Shown: in pieces, positions 12,260-24,021 of the stretch
Layout: every line of letters starts with the position of its first letter
How positions within the stretch are numbered: the first letter of the stretch is position 1
NCBI GenBank assembly: GCA_028386065.3
Contig: JAKUCV010000253.1
Coordinates: forward strand, 78,750-142,749
Source: Turnera subulata
Taxonomy: Eukaryota > Streptophyta > Magnoliopsida > Malpighiales > Passifloraceae
Direction of reading: 5' to 3'
Length of the DNA: 64,000 nt
Program-made: the position numbers and the translations under genes
The notes under the pieces: generated by a model
Told to the model about the DNA's origin: nothing
Seen by the model: the letters and a program-made list of their open reading frames with translations, nothing else
The model's database searches: none

Positions 12260-15200
12260 ATGATGGTAAAATTTTTGAAAAACACACGGGTATAAAGATT
12301 TCAACCAAACAGATCATAAGCTTCCCCTCAATCTATGAAGTTCCCCCTTAGACTATGCTCTCCGTATTTCAAAGATTTTCCAAAGAAATCGTTACTCATC
12401 AGAGGAACAGATATGTGTTAGAATGATCATCAACCAATCGATATGAAAAACCACTCAAAAACCAATCATCGATATCAAAAACCACTCAAAAATCAATCAT
12501 AATCATCATCAAAAGATATAGATATTCATCCACCATTGTGTATTTTTCACACAATGCCACTTTTCTCCCCTTTTTATCATCACAGAAAAAAAAATTGCAC
12601 AAAGGAGGAAAAGAGATATATCATGCAAGGAAGATCAACAAATATATCGCAGCACAACAACAAAAATTCATAGATAGAAAGTATAAATAGTCCAACAGAT
12701 CAACAAATAATTTGGCATCAGTAGTGCCAAAAGCAAAACATATCCGAAATATCGAGAGCAGAAAAAATAAGACATAAATCTAAACTAAACTTGATGCAAT
12801 ATGAGTCTAGAGATGAAAATGCATGATCCTAATTGGGCATCAGAACTAAAGGAAGGTTACTCGATGGATTGATCATCATCAGCTTCTTTATAAGAGGAGG
12901 AATCCGTGGCAGAGAATACATCATCATTAGGCCTAAAATGAGTCACCAGAAAATCCAATTGTGCTTTTTACATGTCAATCATCTTAGCAACCATTCTCTT
13001 GATTTCCAGAATCTCCTCCTTTGCATCTTTCACCTCTTTAGTTAATGCCTTAACTCGTGCATCTTTGGATGAGTTTGGTTGTGTAACATAGAACACACCC
13101 TGCTTATTCTTCTACATATGCATGTGGGAGAGAATTGCGGTACATATGGAATTTGAGCGGACAGATAGATTATCACTTGTGGGCACAACATTGAAGTGTT
13201 GTGCAATGAGTGTGATATGATCACCATATGGTCATCCCTTGTATTGCAGCACGTGCTGGAGAATGATGTAGGCATAATCAACCAGACTATTGCTAAGCAA
13301 GCATCTCAGCAACCACTTATCATAGGTCTTCAAGGTGGTTTGGTGGCCATGTCAAGGAGTGAGTACTCATGTGGTGAAGTACAGGAGGATTCTGTGATTC
13401 GCGGATACATCCTCATATTTGCCAGGCTTATTGGCTTTCCCAAATAGCAACTTTCATTATTCAAGAACACTTGGAGTATGTGTGTGGACACCCAAATTTA
13501 GACCTCCACATTTTATTATTTTTAAGCTTTTAGAATGTTTTAACCCAAAGTTAATTAGATGATTTAAATTTAGGCTTAAAGTGTTTTATAAGTTTAATTA
13601 ATAAAATATGGATATCTACCAGAGTTTGGCCCAGTAAAAAAACTCATTCCTTGCAGTCCATTTTAGTCCTGATCTTCATGGAAAATCAGAATTAAAATTA
13701 TATTTTATAGGATACATGATTTTATGGTAGAAAATAGTTGAAAGGAGTTTATTGGGAACTAATTAGGGTGTGTTAATATTAATTGAAGTGATTGATAGGA
13801 GTAATAAGCAAGAACAGAGTGATTTCTGGTCTGACAACTTTAATTTCACGCTAAAAATCAATCAGACCCGGGATTAATGGCGATCGGGAGCCAAAATAGG
13901 AAAATTGGGTAAAAATAGAAACTAGCCGGCAGTCATCCGTGAATGACCTCCGGGCGCGGGCGGTCATCCATGCATGACTTCCAAGCATGGGCGGTGATCC
14001 GTGCATTACCTCCAGGCACGGTCGGTCAAGTCGTGATGACCGCTAGGCAGTGGCGGTCATGCGTCACTGTTACGCGGAATCTGCAAGATTTTCGACTATT
14101 AATTCGATTTCACGCGTTCTTGGTCGAATTTTCAGCCATAATCCCGATCATTAAGAGGTCCACGACCTCTGCACCCCTTGAAATTTATAAATAGTGCCCC
14201 CCGTTCACTTCCAAAAGGGGGAGATTGACATCTAGACACACACACCCACAAGCTTAGAAAAGCTGGAGAAACTCTATTTCTCCAAGCCACAAACACTCTT
14301 TTTATTGTTATTCTGGAAAAATCTCATGGAGTCTTGCATCATAGGATATCGAAGTTGAAGAGTATCAGCTGATCAAAGAATAAAAAAGCAACCAAAAGCA
14401 ATCCGAAAGCCAAGAAGGTGGTGGTGCCGAATAGAGGTTCATAATGCAAGCAGTCTCGGTAATTAATTTATGTCTGAAGTTATAAAATTTAGATTTTTGC
14501 GATCTTGGACTCTCTGGAAAGGTAATAGAGAGATCTACAACTTCGCTCTTGAACTCAAAAGCTGAATCGACCGTTTTCTTTATTTAAAATCCAGTTAAAT
14601 TTGACTGATAGTTTTTGTCCAGAAACTCGGGTAAGTGTTCTATCCCTTTTTTATTCTAAATCCTCTTGATTGTTGTTAATTTGATGCTATATTGATGCTG
14701 ATATATTTTCTTTGGATATGATGATGTGATTTGTTGATGACAAGTTAGAACTATGTGGCTTTGACTCCGGTTATTCGGGTATGTAGGTAGTTTCAAGTTG
14801 CCAATGAGATGCAAGCCAAATCTTCTTCTCACCCTCTTATTTTTAATTTTCAGTTATTTTTGATTTGTTTCCGGAGTTTCACACTTACACAAGGCATGCA
14901 ATTAAATCCATTTAACACACAAAGTTTTGCCCCAACATGGGTAGGGTGCTAACCCCTTCCTTCCCGTGATGAACCCCCGAATCCAACAATCTCTAGTTCG
15001 CTAGAACTGTCCCTTACATTTATTGCCTAAAAAGGATTGATGCCAATATTTTTTCTTTGGATTTTCCAAAGACATAAAATCCGGGTGGCGACTCCTTTGA
15101 TTTTTAGATTGGATAAGAAAGAACAAGGTGTGGAGGCCGGATTTCTAGTCAGGTCCTCACAATGTGGAATTGGAATGGTACTGTCTGACCTAGTGTTATA

Positions 15201-16470
15201 GTACTTCACCCTTGTATCTTTCTCTATTGGAAAATGGAGTAGAGTTCGAATCAGTTTGGCATCAACTGAAGACAGATTGTCCATAGATTAAGCTATGTAC
15301 TCCAATTGTACGACTATCATCCTCTACCTTTGGAAGCACGTTGGTGAAGAAATCCTAGACCAATTTCTCATAGGCAGGAACACTTATGGTCGCCAAATCT
15401 ATCAAATGGGACCTTTCAACAATATCAAGCAAACCAAACCCTTTCACATCATCAAAGAAAACAATAGTACTCTTAGAAATTTGAAGGTTTTACCAACAAT
15501 TCCAGCAACATTTTTTAGTCTATGTGTCTTTGATGAGCTTGCTTCAACGTGTCTAGGCTTCCTCTGGCCTTTGGTCACATGACTTTTCTTACTCAACCGA
15601 ATCACACGAGGTTCCTCTTCATCTTCATCTTCTTCCACTTCCTTAGGAGTCTCAGTCATGGGGATCTTAAACCTTTCTTCCTCAGAGTCTTTATCCTCTT
15701 TAAAGGATTCAATTTCCACAAGAATATTTTTCCCTTTTCTAGAGATTGGTCTACGCATTCATTGGGTTACAGTACTGTTCCTTAGGTTTTGTTTTGGCAT
15801 CGCATCTATCATAAACTTCTTCTTTGTATGAGGAGGAGGGGGTGCCTTAGCTTGTGCGGATTGGAGCTCTGGCTGAGGAGTTTTGTTGAAGTTGGAATGG
15901 GCTTGTCGTGAGCCGCCTTCTTTTCCCTTTCTTTTGTGCGATGGCCGATGAGCTTTTGCAGGAGTAGATTTCATCTTTCTCTTGACTGGAAATTATTAAG
16001 AAAAGGGCACATCATCGTTGTAAATTTTTTTCTTTGAGGAGGACTTTGGATTTTCTTTCTCCACCGTCTCTTCTATAACAGCAGGAGGTGTTGGGAAAAA
16101 GAATCTATCTGGTAGTATAGGATGTGCATGGTTCTTCTTATATTCCCTCAATACTTGCTGCAATAAGGCTGAGGTTGCAACAACGTTGCCATGCTTTTTC
16201 TCCTTTAGCAAGGAGTCCAATAGGATCTTCAACATTCTCTGGCATTGGGTACTAGCTCATAATGTATTTCACGGTTGAGATGACCTTTTCCACAATGATT
16301 TATGGCTCAAGTGGTAATTTTGTGGGTTGGCTTGGTTTTTTGGGTTGGCTGGATTCTCTTGAGGTTCATCATGGATAGCAGGTGGATCTGGCATAGGAGC
16401 AACCATATTAAACGGAGAGTTGCATATTTTTTTCTTCTTGGGATATTGTTGTCTAATTGGACTCAATTTG
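12260..16470 (-). pseudogene. Env-like region of element 2, decayed and split
   Basis: Minus-strand fragments match the env-like ORF of element 1. They are a Pro/Lys-rich N-terminal part (16470-15990), a Lys/acidic part with NVAGIVGKTFKFLRV (15760-15440), the block DAKLIRTLLHFPIEKDTRVKYYN (15284-15167) and, beyond a nested solo LTR, the globular remainder and a coiled-coil tail (13477 to about 12850) in several frames. Many stops and frameshifts make it non-coding. The 3' non-coding part (12260-12850) carries the Sirevirus palindrome at 12711-12731 (TGGCATC ... GTGCCA). The globular domain is the one seen at 6775-8225. Function is unknown. Confidence 0.7.
13483..15161 (+). mobile_element. Solo LTR (Ty3/gypsy-like, perhaps Tat) in element 2
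   Basis: This 1,679-bp segment starts TGTGGACACCCAAATTTAG, ends GGTCCTCACA and is flanked by ATGTG on both sides (13478-13482 and 15162-15166). A TATA box (TATAAATA, 14186-14193) puts the promoter on the + strand. Upstream of it, 13930-14080 is a GC-rich island of imperfect repeats built on GCGGTCATCC and GCATGACYTCC. Downstream comes the CCCCTTCC-rich U5-like region seen in several plant gypsy LTRs. No coding internal region is present. The LTR at 51631-53207 (-) and the fragment at 33428-33807 (+) belong to the same family. Confidence 0.88.
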
Positions 16471-17214
16471 GGTTCTTTTGGGTTTGAACCTAGAAGACTT
16501 TTGCGTTTTTGAGCTATAGTGGTTGAGTTGAGAAAGAGAATTTTAGGATGAGGGTCGGTTTAGGATTTTAGCCGGAGTCTTACTCTCTTTCCTTTTTGTG
16601 GTTTTTTTTTAAATACAACCCTCATTACGCATAATCATGACTAATTGATGGAAGGATGGCAGTTATCATGTTTAATTAGAGATAAGATAGGTAATTGCAG
16701 GTTAGTGGGAATAAGAAGGTAAAGTGGGTTAAGTAAATTAACTGATGGTTTGAATTCTGGCCAAAAGGGGTGAGAGAAAACTGGTGGATAATGGAAGGTT
16801 GCCATGCACGCGTTCCTTTTCTGACAAAAAACCCTAGTCTCCACCTTTTTAGGCCCCAAGTCCTCTAGCCTTTTTCTTCATCTCCCCATGTTTTCTTCCA
16901 TTCTTTCTTCAGCTCAGCTTTTTCACTACTTCCCACATAATCTTTTGCAACTCGTTTCCCTCTAACTGAATCCATTAAAATACACTCTCTTTCTTCAGCC
17001 TGATTTTCACCTTTTCAAAAACCATAATATGTGTTTATTAGTACCCATCAATTTCTGCCATGCCAGATCATTGAGATTTTTCTTCCTCTTTTAGTAAGCA
17101 TGATTGATGATCATATGAGGCCTCCAATTTGAATTACCATCACAGCCCAAACATATGTCTAGTAAAGTGTCTGATTTTGATGCATGATGCTGTAAAGATA
17201 AGGAGAAATATCGC
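16471..17214 (-). other. Spacer between pol and env-like region (element 2)
   Basis: About 740 bases of degenerate internal element DNA, equivalent to 3846-4329 of element 1. No frame with a recognisable domain is visible; the small frame at 16641-16859 (-) has no support. Confidence 0.5.
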
Positions 17215-18700
17215 CTAGTGCCTATTTGATTTGAGGATATTGCACATGCCTAGCTCCAATAGAATTTTTATAAATCGATCCTCTTTCAAAGACTTTGTAA
17301 AAATATCTGCCAATTGACACACGGTCTTGACAGAATCAAGCATTATATCCTTCCTACACAAATGATACCTAATAATGTGATGCCTAATTTCAATGTGTTT
17401 AGTTCTTGAATGTTGAACCAGATTTTTAGTGAGATTAATGGCACTTGAACTATCACATAAAATTGGCACATTATTATAAGTAAGACCATAATCAAGTAAC
17501 GTTTGTTTCATCCAAAGTATTTGTGCACAACAAGAACCAGTAGCAACATACTCGGCTTTAGTGGTGGATGTTGCTATCAAATTTTGTTTGTTACTAGCCT
17601 ACGAAATAAGAGATTGTCCTAAGAATTGACAAGTACCATAGGTGCTATTTCGATCAAGAATGCATCTAGCAAAGTCAGCATCATAGTAGCCAATCAGTTC
17701 AAAAACATCAACTCTAGGATACCAAAATCCTAAACATGGAGTTCCTTTAAAATATTTAAAGATTCGTTTCACAGCATGCAAATAGGACTCCTTAGGACAT
17801 GCTTGGAATCTAACACATAGACAAACATTGAACATAATATCTGAATTAGTCGCAGTGAGGTAAAGAAGGCTTTCAATCAAACTTCTATAGGTTTTTATAT
17901 TCACATCTTTACCTTGTTCGTTTTTGTCTAGTTTTGTGGATGTGCTCATAGGAGTTGAACTTAGTTTGGCACCATCTATGCCAAAACGTTTGAGTAGCTC
18001 TTTGGTGTACTTTGCTTGGCTAATGAATATTCCATCATCTTGTTGCTTAACTTGGAATCCGAGAAAGAAATTTAATTCTTCCATCATGCTCATCTCAAAT
18101 TCACTATGCATCAAATTTTCAAATTCTTAGCATAAGGAGTCGTTAGTATCACCTAATAGTATGTCATCCATATATATTTGAACAATAATAAGATCATTTT
18201 TGCAGTGCTTCACAGTGAGAGTAGAGTCAACCTTTCCTTTACTAAAGTTGTGTTATAACCTATCATACCAAGCCTTTGGAGCTTGCTTCAAGCCATATAG
18301 TGTCTTTTTCAAGTTGAAGACATGCTCGGGGTGTTCAAAGTCTTCAATCCGAGAGGTTGCTCCACATACACTTCCTCCATGATGAATCCATTTAGAAAGG
18401 CACTCTTTGCATCTATTTGATAGAGAATGAAAGATTTGTAAGATGCAAATGCCAAGAGCATTCGAATTGACTCAAGTCTAGCTATAGGAGCAAATGTTTC
18501 ATCAAAGTCCATTCCTTCTTCTTGATTGTAACCTTGAGCAACTAGCCAAGCTTTGTTCCTTGTTACATTTCTAGATTCATCAACCTTGTTTCTGAACACC
18601 CACTTTGTGCCAATTATGGAATGATCACTTGGTCTTTCCACCAATTCCCATACATCACTTCTCTCCAATTGATTTAGCTCCTCTTACATAGTCATAATCA
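17215..18700 (-). pseudogene. Copia RT-RNase H (element 2)
   Basis: Minus-strand fragments of the RT-RNase H polyprotein. 18668-18309 has [21 protein letters not shown] and [21 protein letters not shown] frame change follows near 18310, the catalytic YMDD lies near 18160-18175, and 18114-17599 runs from EFEMSMMEELNFFLGFQVKQ to TYGTCQFLGQSLIS. RNase H at 17580-17215 has TSTTKAEYVATGSC, HIEIRHHIIRYH and QLADIFTKSL. The segments are joined by stops and small indels, so no full-length product is possible. It aligns end to end with 2400-3845 of element 1. Confidence 0.88.
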
Positions 18701-20225
18701 TAATTTTATTATTTATGGCATTAACAATATTCTTTGGCTCAATCTGTGAGATAAATGCCTGATACAAATTGATATTATAGATGGATGAGCGAGTTGATAC
18801 TCCTTTTGATGGATCACCAACAATTGCATCACTTGAAAGTCCTTTTGGCACCTTTGATGCCAGATGTAGATGAACTTCACTAGATGGAGGTTCTTGCCCA
18901 TGTACATGATCTCATTAGGTGGAGCTGGAGTTTCTGCCCTGTTGTCTCCTTGATGCTCTGTATCCTGAACTGTTGCACTTTGTCGCTATAGATTTTGATT
19001 ATCCACTTATATAACATCTTCAAAATTGTTAGTAGCAACAAATTCATCAAAAACAAACCATTAATAACCTTTTATTGTACAATTGGTAGGCTTTATTCTT
19101 AGTTGAATATCCAAGGAACACTCCATCAAATTTTGCATCAAATTTACCAAGGGTATTCTTTTTATTCAGGAAAACTTTAAAGTAACTAATGTTTGGTTTT
19201 TATCGTACCATATCTCATAAGGTGTCTTTTCAAGTGTGGATCTTATGAAAACTCTATTAAGAATGTAGCATGCTTTGTTTATTGCTTCAGCCCAGAAATA
19301 AGCAGGTAGATTATGCTCATTCAGCATGGTTCTTGTCGTTTTATGCAAAGTTCAGTTCCTCCTTTCTACTACTCCATTCTAATGAGGAGTTCTAAGTGCT
19401 GAAAAGGTATGATCTATGCTATTTTCTTTACAGAAGTGATTAAAGATAATATTATCAAATTCTCCGCTATGATCGCTTCTAATATTGTCATTTTCTTTTT
19501 GCTTCTCCGAAGTGATTAAGTAAAGTGAGAATAGACATCAACGATGACAAATATATATTCCTTACCTCCTAGACTTACCATCCTTATTAGCCCACAGAGA
19601 CCAATATGTAGAAGTTCCAATGGCCGAGATGTTGATAGTACATTCTTAGACTTTAAAGAGCTTTTGGTCTGTTTGCCTAGTTGACAAGCTCGACATACTC
19701 ATCTTTTTCAAACTTCATTGTTGGAAGTCCTCTTAAAAGCTCCTTCTCTAGTAGATGTGACATGAGTTCTATGTGAGCATATCCCAACCTTCTATGTCAT
19801 TACTTAGGAGTCTCTGTAGTTTCATTGAAACACTTGTTCATGGGGTTACCAACATCATTTATGTTAATAGAGTACAGATTTTCTAGCCTTTTTCCTGTGA
19901 AGACAATTTTATCATCTTCAAGGTTAGTTACTGAGCATCCATTTGATTCAAAAGTGACTTTGCATCCAGGATCACACAATTGACTTATACTCAAAAGATT
20001 AAACTTCAAATTGTCAACTAATAGCATGTGCACAATATAGGTTCCTTACCAACATTACTATACCCAAAACTTTGCCTTTCGTTTTGTCATCAAAGACAAC
20101 AGATCCACGCCTGGTGAATAGAGGGATGTGAACATAGATGGGTCTCCGGTCATGTGTCTTTAACATCCACTATCGAACACCAATTGATCCCTCTTTCCAT
20201 GTAGAATAATCAGGTCTTAGGTACC
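18701..20225 (-). pseudogene. Copia protease-integrase (element 2)
   Basis: Decayed protease and integrase on the minus strand. 20033-19800 carries VDNLKFNLLSISQLCDPGCKV, the region after the protease core. The integrase core lies in broken frames down to 19348-19166, which has NEHNLPAYFWAEAINKACYI and TPYEIWYDKNQTL. The integrase-RT linker (about 18910-18710) includes the palindrome at 18846-18862. Stops and frameshifts are frequent, and I could not find an intact D,D,E triad in one frame. Confidence 0.8.
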
Positions 20226-21900
20226 CGTACAAGGTTGGGTCCTTGGAGATTAGTTTTGGTACCTTTAGGTACCCACATGAACTTAATTGGACAACTTTTC
20301 TTTCCAAAAAAGCAATTCTTTATGCCATGTCCAACTCGTTCACAAAAATAATAAGTAATATGACTCTGATTGTTGTCACTAGGTTTAACAAACATGTTTC
20401 TATGTGATGAAGTTCTTCTGGATTATTATGAGCATGATTATGAATCTTCTTAACCTCAAAGACATTGTAAGTTGCCCTAAGGCCTACCTTTTGAAGAGTG
20501 TCTTTGCTGTCCAAGAATCGTATCTATCCTATTACTTTCATACTCAAATTTCTTTGGAAGAACGTTTAGATACTCAACAAGTTTAGTTATCCTACTGTTC
20601 TCTTTTAGAATCTTATCATGTTGTTCCTGGTTAGCTGAGATTTTCTTCTCTAGTTCACTGTATGCACTAGCTAGAGCATTCTTTTTCATTTTGGCATCGA
20701 CAAGGACTTTTGAAGAAGAGATCAGTTCATCATTTAATTTCTCACAGCTAGATTGTTGACCTCTCTTTTATGATTATAAATTAAATGATCTCTCATTTAT
20801 GATTCCAAGACTTCTATCTTTCCCCTAAACTGAATGTTTTATTTTGCATTTTCTTAAAGTTTTTGAACATTTCATCATAGGCATCATGTAAATTATTGGA
20901 AGCACATTCAGAGGAGTTAGAATCAATTACCCCATTGTCTTTTCTTGCCATGAGACATATGTTGGCAGCTTCTCCTTGATCTGAATCACTTTTAGAATCT
21001 AAGTCATCCCATGCCGCCATTGCCTTCTTTCCCTTACTTTTAGAAGCATCAAACCTGGATTTTCTTTGCTAGAGAAAATCAACTTTAATAAGTCCAGGGC
21101 GATTGCATCCCTAACCAAGAAGTTTCTCCTTCTTTGGCTCTTCAAGTTTGATTCTCCTAAGACCTTTTCCCCTTTGATTTTTCTTCTTGAGGAACTTGAC
21201 AAATTTGTGGGTGCCAAGAGCAATATCTGAATCACTTTCAAAACCATCATCATGCATGCTGAGATCTAGCTCTTTCTTCTTTTTGGCTCTTTCTTCAAAT
21301 TTTGATCCATGCACAATGAGGTTTCCCATAAGCTTATTATAGGTCAGTGTATTCACATCTTTGGCTTCCTCTATGATTGTAACTTTGGGTTCCCATTCAG
21401 CTGGAACTGATCAAAGAATTTTGGTTACCTTCTCCTTGGTTATGATCACTTTTCCTAGACATGCAAGATTATTACACAAAATTGTGAATCTTGTATCTAG
21501 GTCTTGAATGGACTCATTAGTCCTTATTTGGAATAGCTCAAAGTCTCTCATGAGTCTGTTAATCTTGGATTCTTCAACTTGATTGGTGGCCTCATGAGCT
21601 ACACATAAGAGATTCTAAATTTCATGTGTTGTGTTGCATGGTTTGACTGATGCCACAAAGAAGAGCATTCTTGGCTTGTGCATCTAGCTTGGCCTTCTTC
21701 ATTTATTCTTCACTCCAATATTGGATATCTTTTGCTGGATGTGTTTCAGGTGTGCTCACAATTTGCCACATCTCCAGCTCCTTTCCTTCAAAAAAATTCT
21801 TCATGCAGAATTTCCAATGGTCAAAGTTGAATCCATTGAAATGTGGAGCATTGTTGATGTTGTTTCCTCGAATTCTATGAACTTTGTCTCCTGAAGGTTA
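20210..21900 (-). pseudogene. Sirevirus-type gag (element 2)
   Basis: The decayed gag has an N-terminal UBN2-like core near 21860-21360 (NAPHFNGFNFDHWKFC and PAEWEPKVTIIEEAKDVNTL), then a Lys-rich segment, the acidic AAWDDLDSKSDSD linker (near 21010), coiled-coil fragments (20960-20480) and a zinc knuckle in the frame 20395-20210. The knuckle reads YYFCERVGHGIKNC, so the first Cys has become Tyr and zinc binding is probably lost. The tail with two VPK motifs (20280-20210) matches element 1. The frame is broken many times. Confidence 0.85.
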
Positions 21901-21920
21901 ATCCAACAACAGAAAACCTT

Positions 21921-21932
21921 GCTCCGCTACTA
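21921..21932 (-). promoter_or_regulatory. Primer-binding site of element 2
   Basis: On the minus strand it reads TAGTAGCGGAGC, two bases after the LTR end. It is a variant of the initiator tRNA-Met type TGGTATCAGAGC. The same GTAGCGGAGC core appears at 39150-39161 (-) and 58757-58768 (+). Confidence 0.75.
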
Positions 21933-21934
21933 AT

Positions 21935-22999
21935 TATAGGCCCATATTGGCCGGGGGGTGGTGGGGGGGAAGGTGAATTAGCCTTTTTCTCTTAACCACC
22001 GATTTGACATCGCTAATGCCAAATCGATTCTATATCTAAAATAGACGGCTAATAACACACTTAAGAGAAGGGATAGGAACATTTGTATAGAGGATTTAGA
22101 GTGGTTCCCCATGTAGGAGTACATCCACTATTCAAGGAGTCCACCTTGATATTTCTAACCTTCACCATACTTGGCTTATAACATGTTCATTCACAACCTT
22201 TTACAAGCTTTTTTCTTAGGCTAAGCTTAAACTTATCACGCGCCACAAACTAATTCCATGCCCCACTAATATGTGTATAACTCTCATAATATGGTATCTT
22301 CAATGAATAACTCAAAAAGATTTACAATTAAGCTCAATACTCAAGATTTTGCAATTTCGACTCAAAGGAGAACTATAAGTATAACTCAAGCTTTTTGATC
22401 AGTATATTCTCGTAGTTGGCAGCTTTGAGTTCAGTTCTTCAATCTTGCTTCAATTTACAGAGGCTGGGGAATGAGAAGCCTCCAAATCAAACCGTTAAAG
22501 GCCACTGTCAGCTGCATCAGGAGTTGGCACGAATGGCGCCAGAACGTTTATGTTTGAATTTTCCATCTAGTTGACCTACACTTGTTAGGTAAGTCCTAGG
22601 TTTTGATCATACTATGTTGGACTGAATCAAAAGGATCCGTTGTAAAAGGTTTCCAGGCCTTTTATCATACTTCTGCAAAGATCAAATAAGTAGTATACTA
22701 GGTTTTATAGGCATGGGAGCTATCTTAACATGTGCCTTCAAAACCCAAGGTCACCAAGGTCGGTTGAAAGCGACCTCTCATGCATGCTCACGCAACAACC
22801 AATTCCACTCACTCCAAACTTCAAGGATTTAGATCATATATGTAATTAGGTGCTGGAGAGTAGAATAACTTAACAATAGTTTATCATAATCAAAACGAAG
22901 TTAAGCTCAAAGTTAGGTAATTATTTTTAATAGCTAATTATTACTAATTGGCCTATTAATTAACTACTAATTGCACATGCTAGTTACATTAACCCAATA
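21935..22999 (-). repeat. 5' LTR of Sirevirus-type element 2
   Basis: This 1,065-bp LTR is paired with 11203-12244. Both termini carry transitions relative to the partner: plus strand TATAGG instead of TGTAGG, and CCCAATA instead of CCCAACA. A G-rich tract (21952-21970 on the plus strand) marks the C-tract position of this family. The palindrome relic is near 21999-22025. The right flank is ATCAT (23000-23004), equal to the left flank of the element. Confidence 0.9.
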
Positions 23000-23004
23000 A
23001 TCAT

Positions 23005-24012
23005 TTCTACAAAAATTTTTACTTATCTATGTTAAAATTTTTTATTTATAATCGTAACATAAATTTATGAAGAGATTATGTCAGTAAAATACTCCTCCTT
23101 TTCTAATAATTAATTTTTGATTCAAAATTCATATTAATTTGCTAATACTTCTTTTATTGCCATTGTTTATACATGACCTTATTTATTAAGCCAACAATAA
23201 TTGTAGTGTAATGGCATCTCCTTTGAGTTTTATCTAAAGAGTTAAGAATTCGATCTCAATGGTGAGATTGAGGGGCGGTTTGTGGTAGGGGTGGTTGATG
23301 ACCTAATTTTAATTAACATACACTTATTGTAAGCTTATCTATTAATACAAACTCTTACGTCAAAATGCAACATCACCCCTAAGCCATACATTGGTTTCTA
23401 TATCCAACCAAGTTTAAATGATAACAAACTACCTCAAGTAACTAATCCGGTCTAGCTTGTTACATGTAGTTTCATTTTAGATATGTGTGTATATTGGATA
23501 GGTTTGTGTGCTTAGTGGTGGCAGTTAGATATCATTGTCAAATACTTGATCTTTGTGAAAGGCTAACTCCTCATTAGGAAGTCAAAAAACCTAGTACTGC
23601 ATGTTTTTAGAAATATACAGGTTGATTCAAATAAGTTGTAGCCTTCCATCTCTCAACATGAAGCACAACCTTGATGTTCACAAAAAAATTGTCACATGAT
23701 AATGAAGGACAATGGCATCATTGATGCCAGAACTTGAGAAAGACTACTGAGAGATTTGAATATTCATGCTTTGGCGTCTATCATGTCGTAGGAGTTGTGA
23801 GTGTTTTTGAGTTAATAATTCTTTTGTAACCATAACCCGATCGGTTTTTCGAGTTAATAATTCTTTTATAAATTTTCAATCGACCCAGATTTACCACTAT
23901 TTACTCGGAAAAATTGTGATTCGGTGGCCCAACTGGGTCAACTTCCGGTCCGGGTTTAATAACATTGGTTATGACTAGGAGCGTCGACCAACCTAAAGGT
24001 TCCTTTTACCAC
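23005..24012. other. Intergenic DNA with SINE-like and LTR-like remnants
   Basis: No gene is supported. At about 23195-23360 a segment has tRNA-like promoter boxes (A-box-like TAGTGTAATGGC, B-box-like GAATTCGATCTC), suggesting an old tRNA-derived SINE; no clear tail or TSD was found. At 23713-23729 the Sirevirus palindrome TGGCATCATTGATGCCA occurs outside the bounded element 2, within what may be an old Sirevirus LTR remnant (about 23460-23800). Confidence 0.4.
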
Positions 24013-24021
24013 AAAAGAATA

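Larger units (their letters stand above)
11203..22999 (-). mobile_element. Sirevirus-type Ty1/copia element 2, complete structure
   Basis: This 11.8-kb element has two LTRs (11203-12244 and 21935-22999), a PBS (21921-21932), gag, pol, an env-like region and a PPT (12245-12259). It is flanked by ATCAT on both sides (11198-11202 and 23000-23004). The minus-strand order is 5' LTR, PBS, gag, protease, integrase, RT-RNase H, env-like, PPT, 3' LTR. All reading frames are broken by many stops and frameshifts, so it is an old, non-autonomous copy. A later solo LTR (13483-15161) lies in its env-like region. The LTRs differ by many substitutions and small indels, which also indicates age. Confidence 0.92.

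Noticed and set aside
17966..17985. TTTGGCACCATCTATGCCAAAA resembling the Sirevirus palindrome
   Set aside because: The aligned place in element 1 does not keep the symmetry, and the site is in conserved RT coding sequence, so it is probably coincidental.
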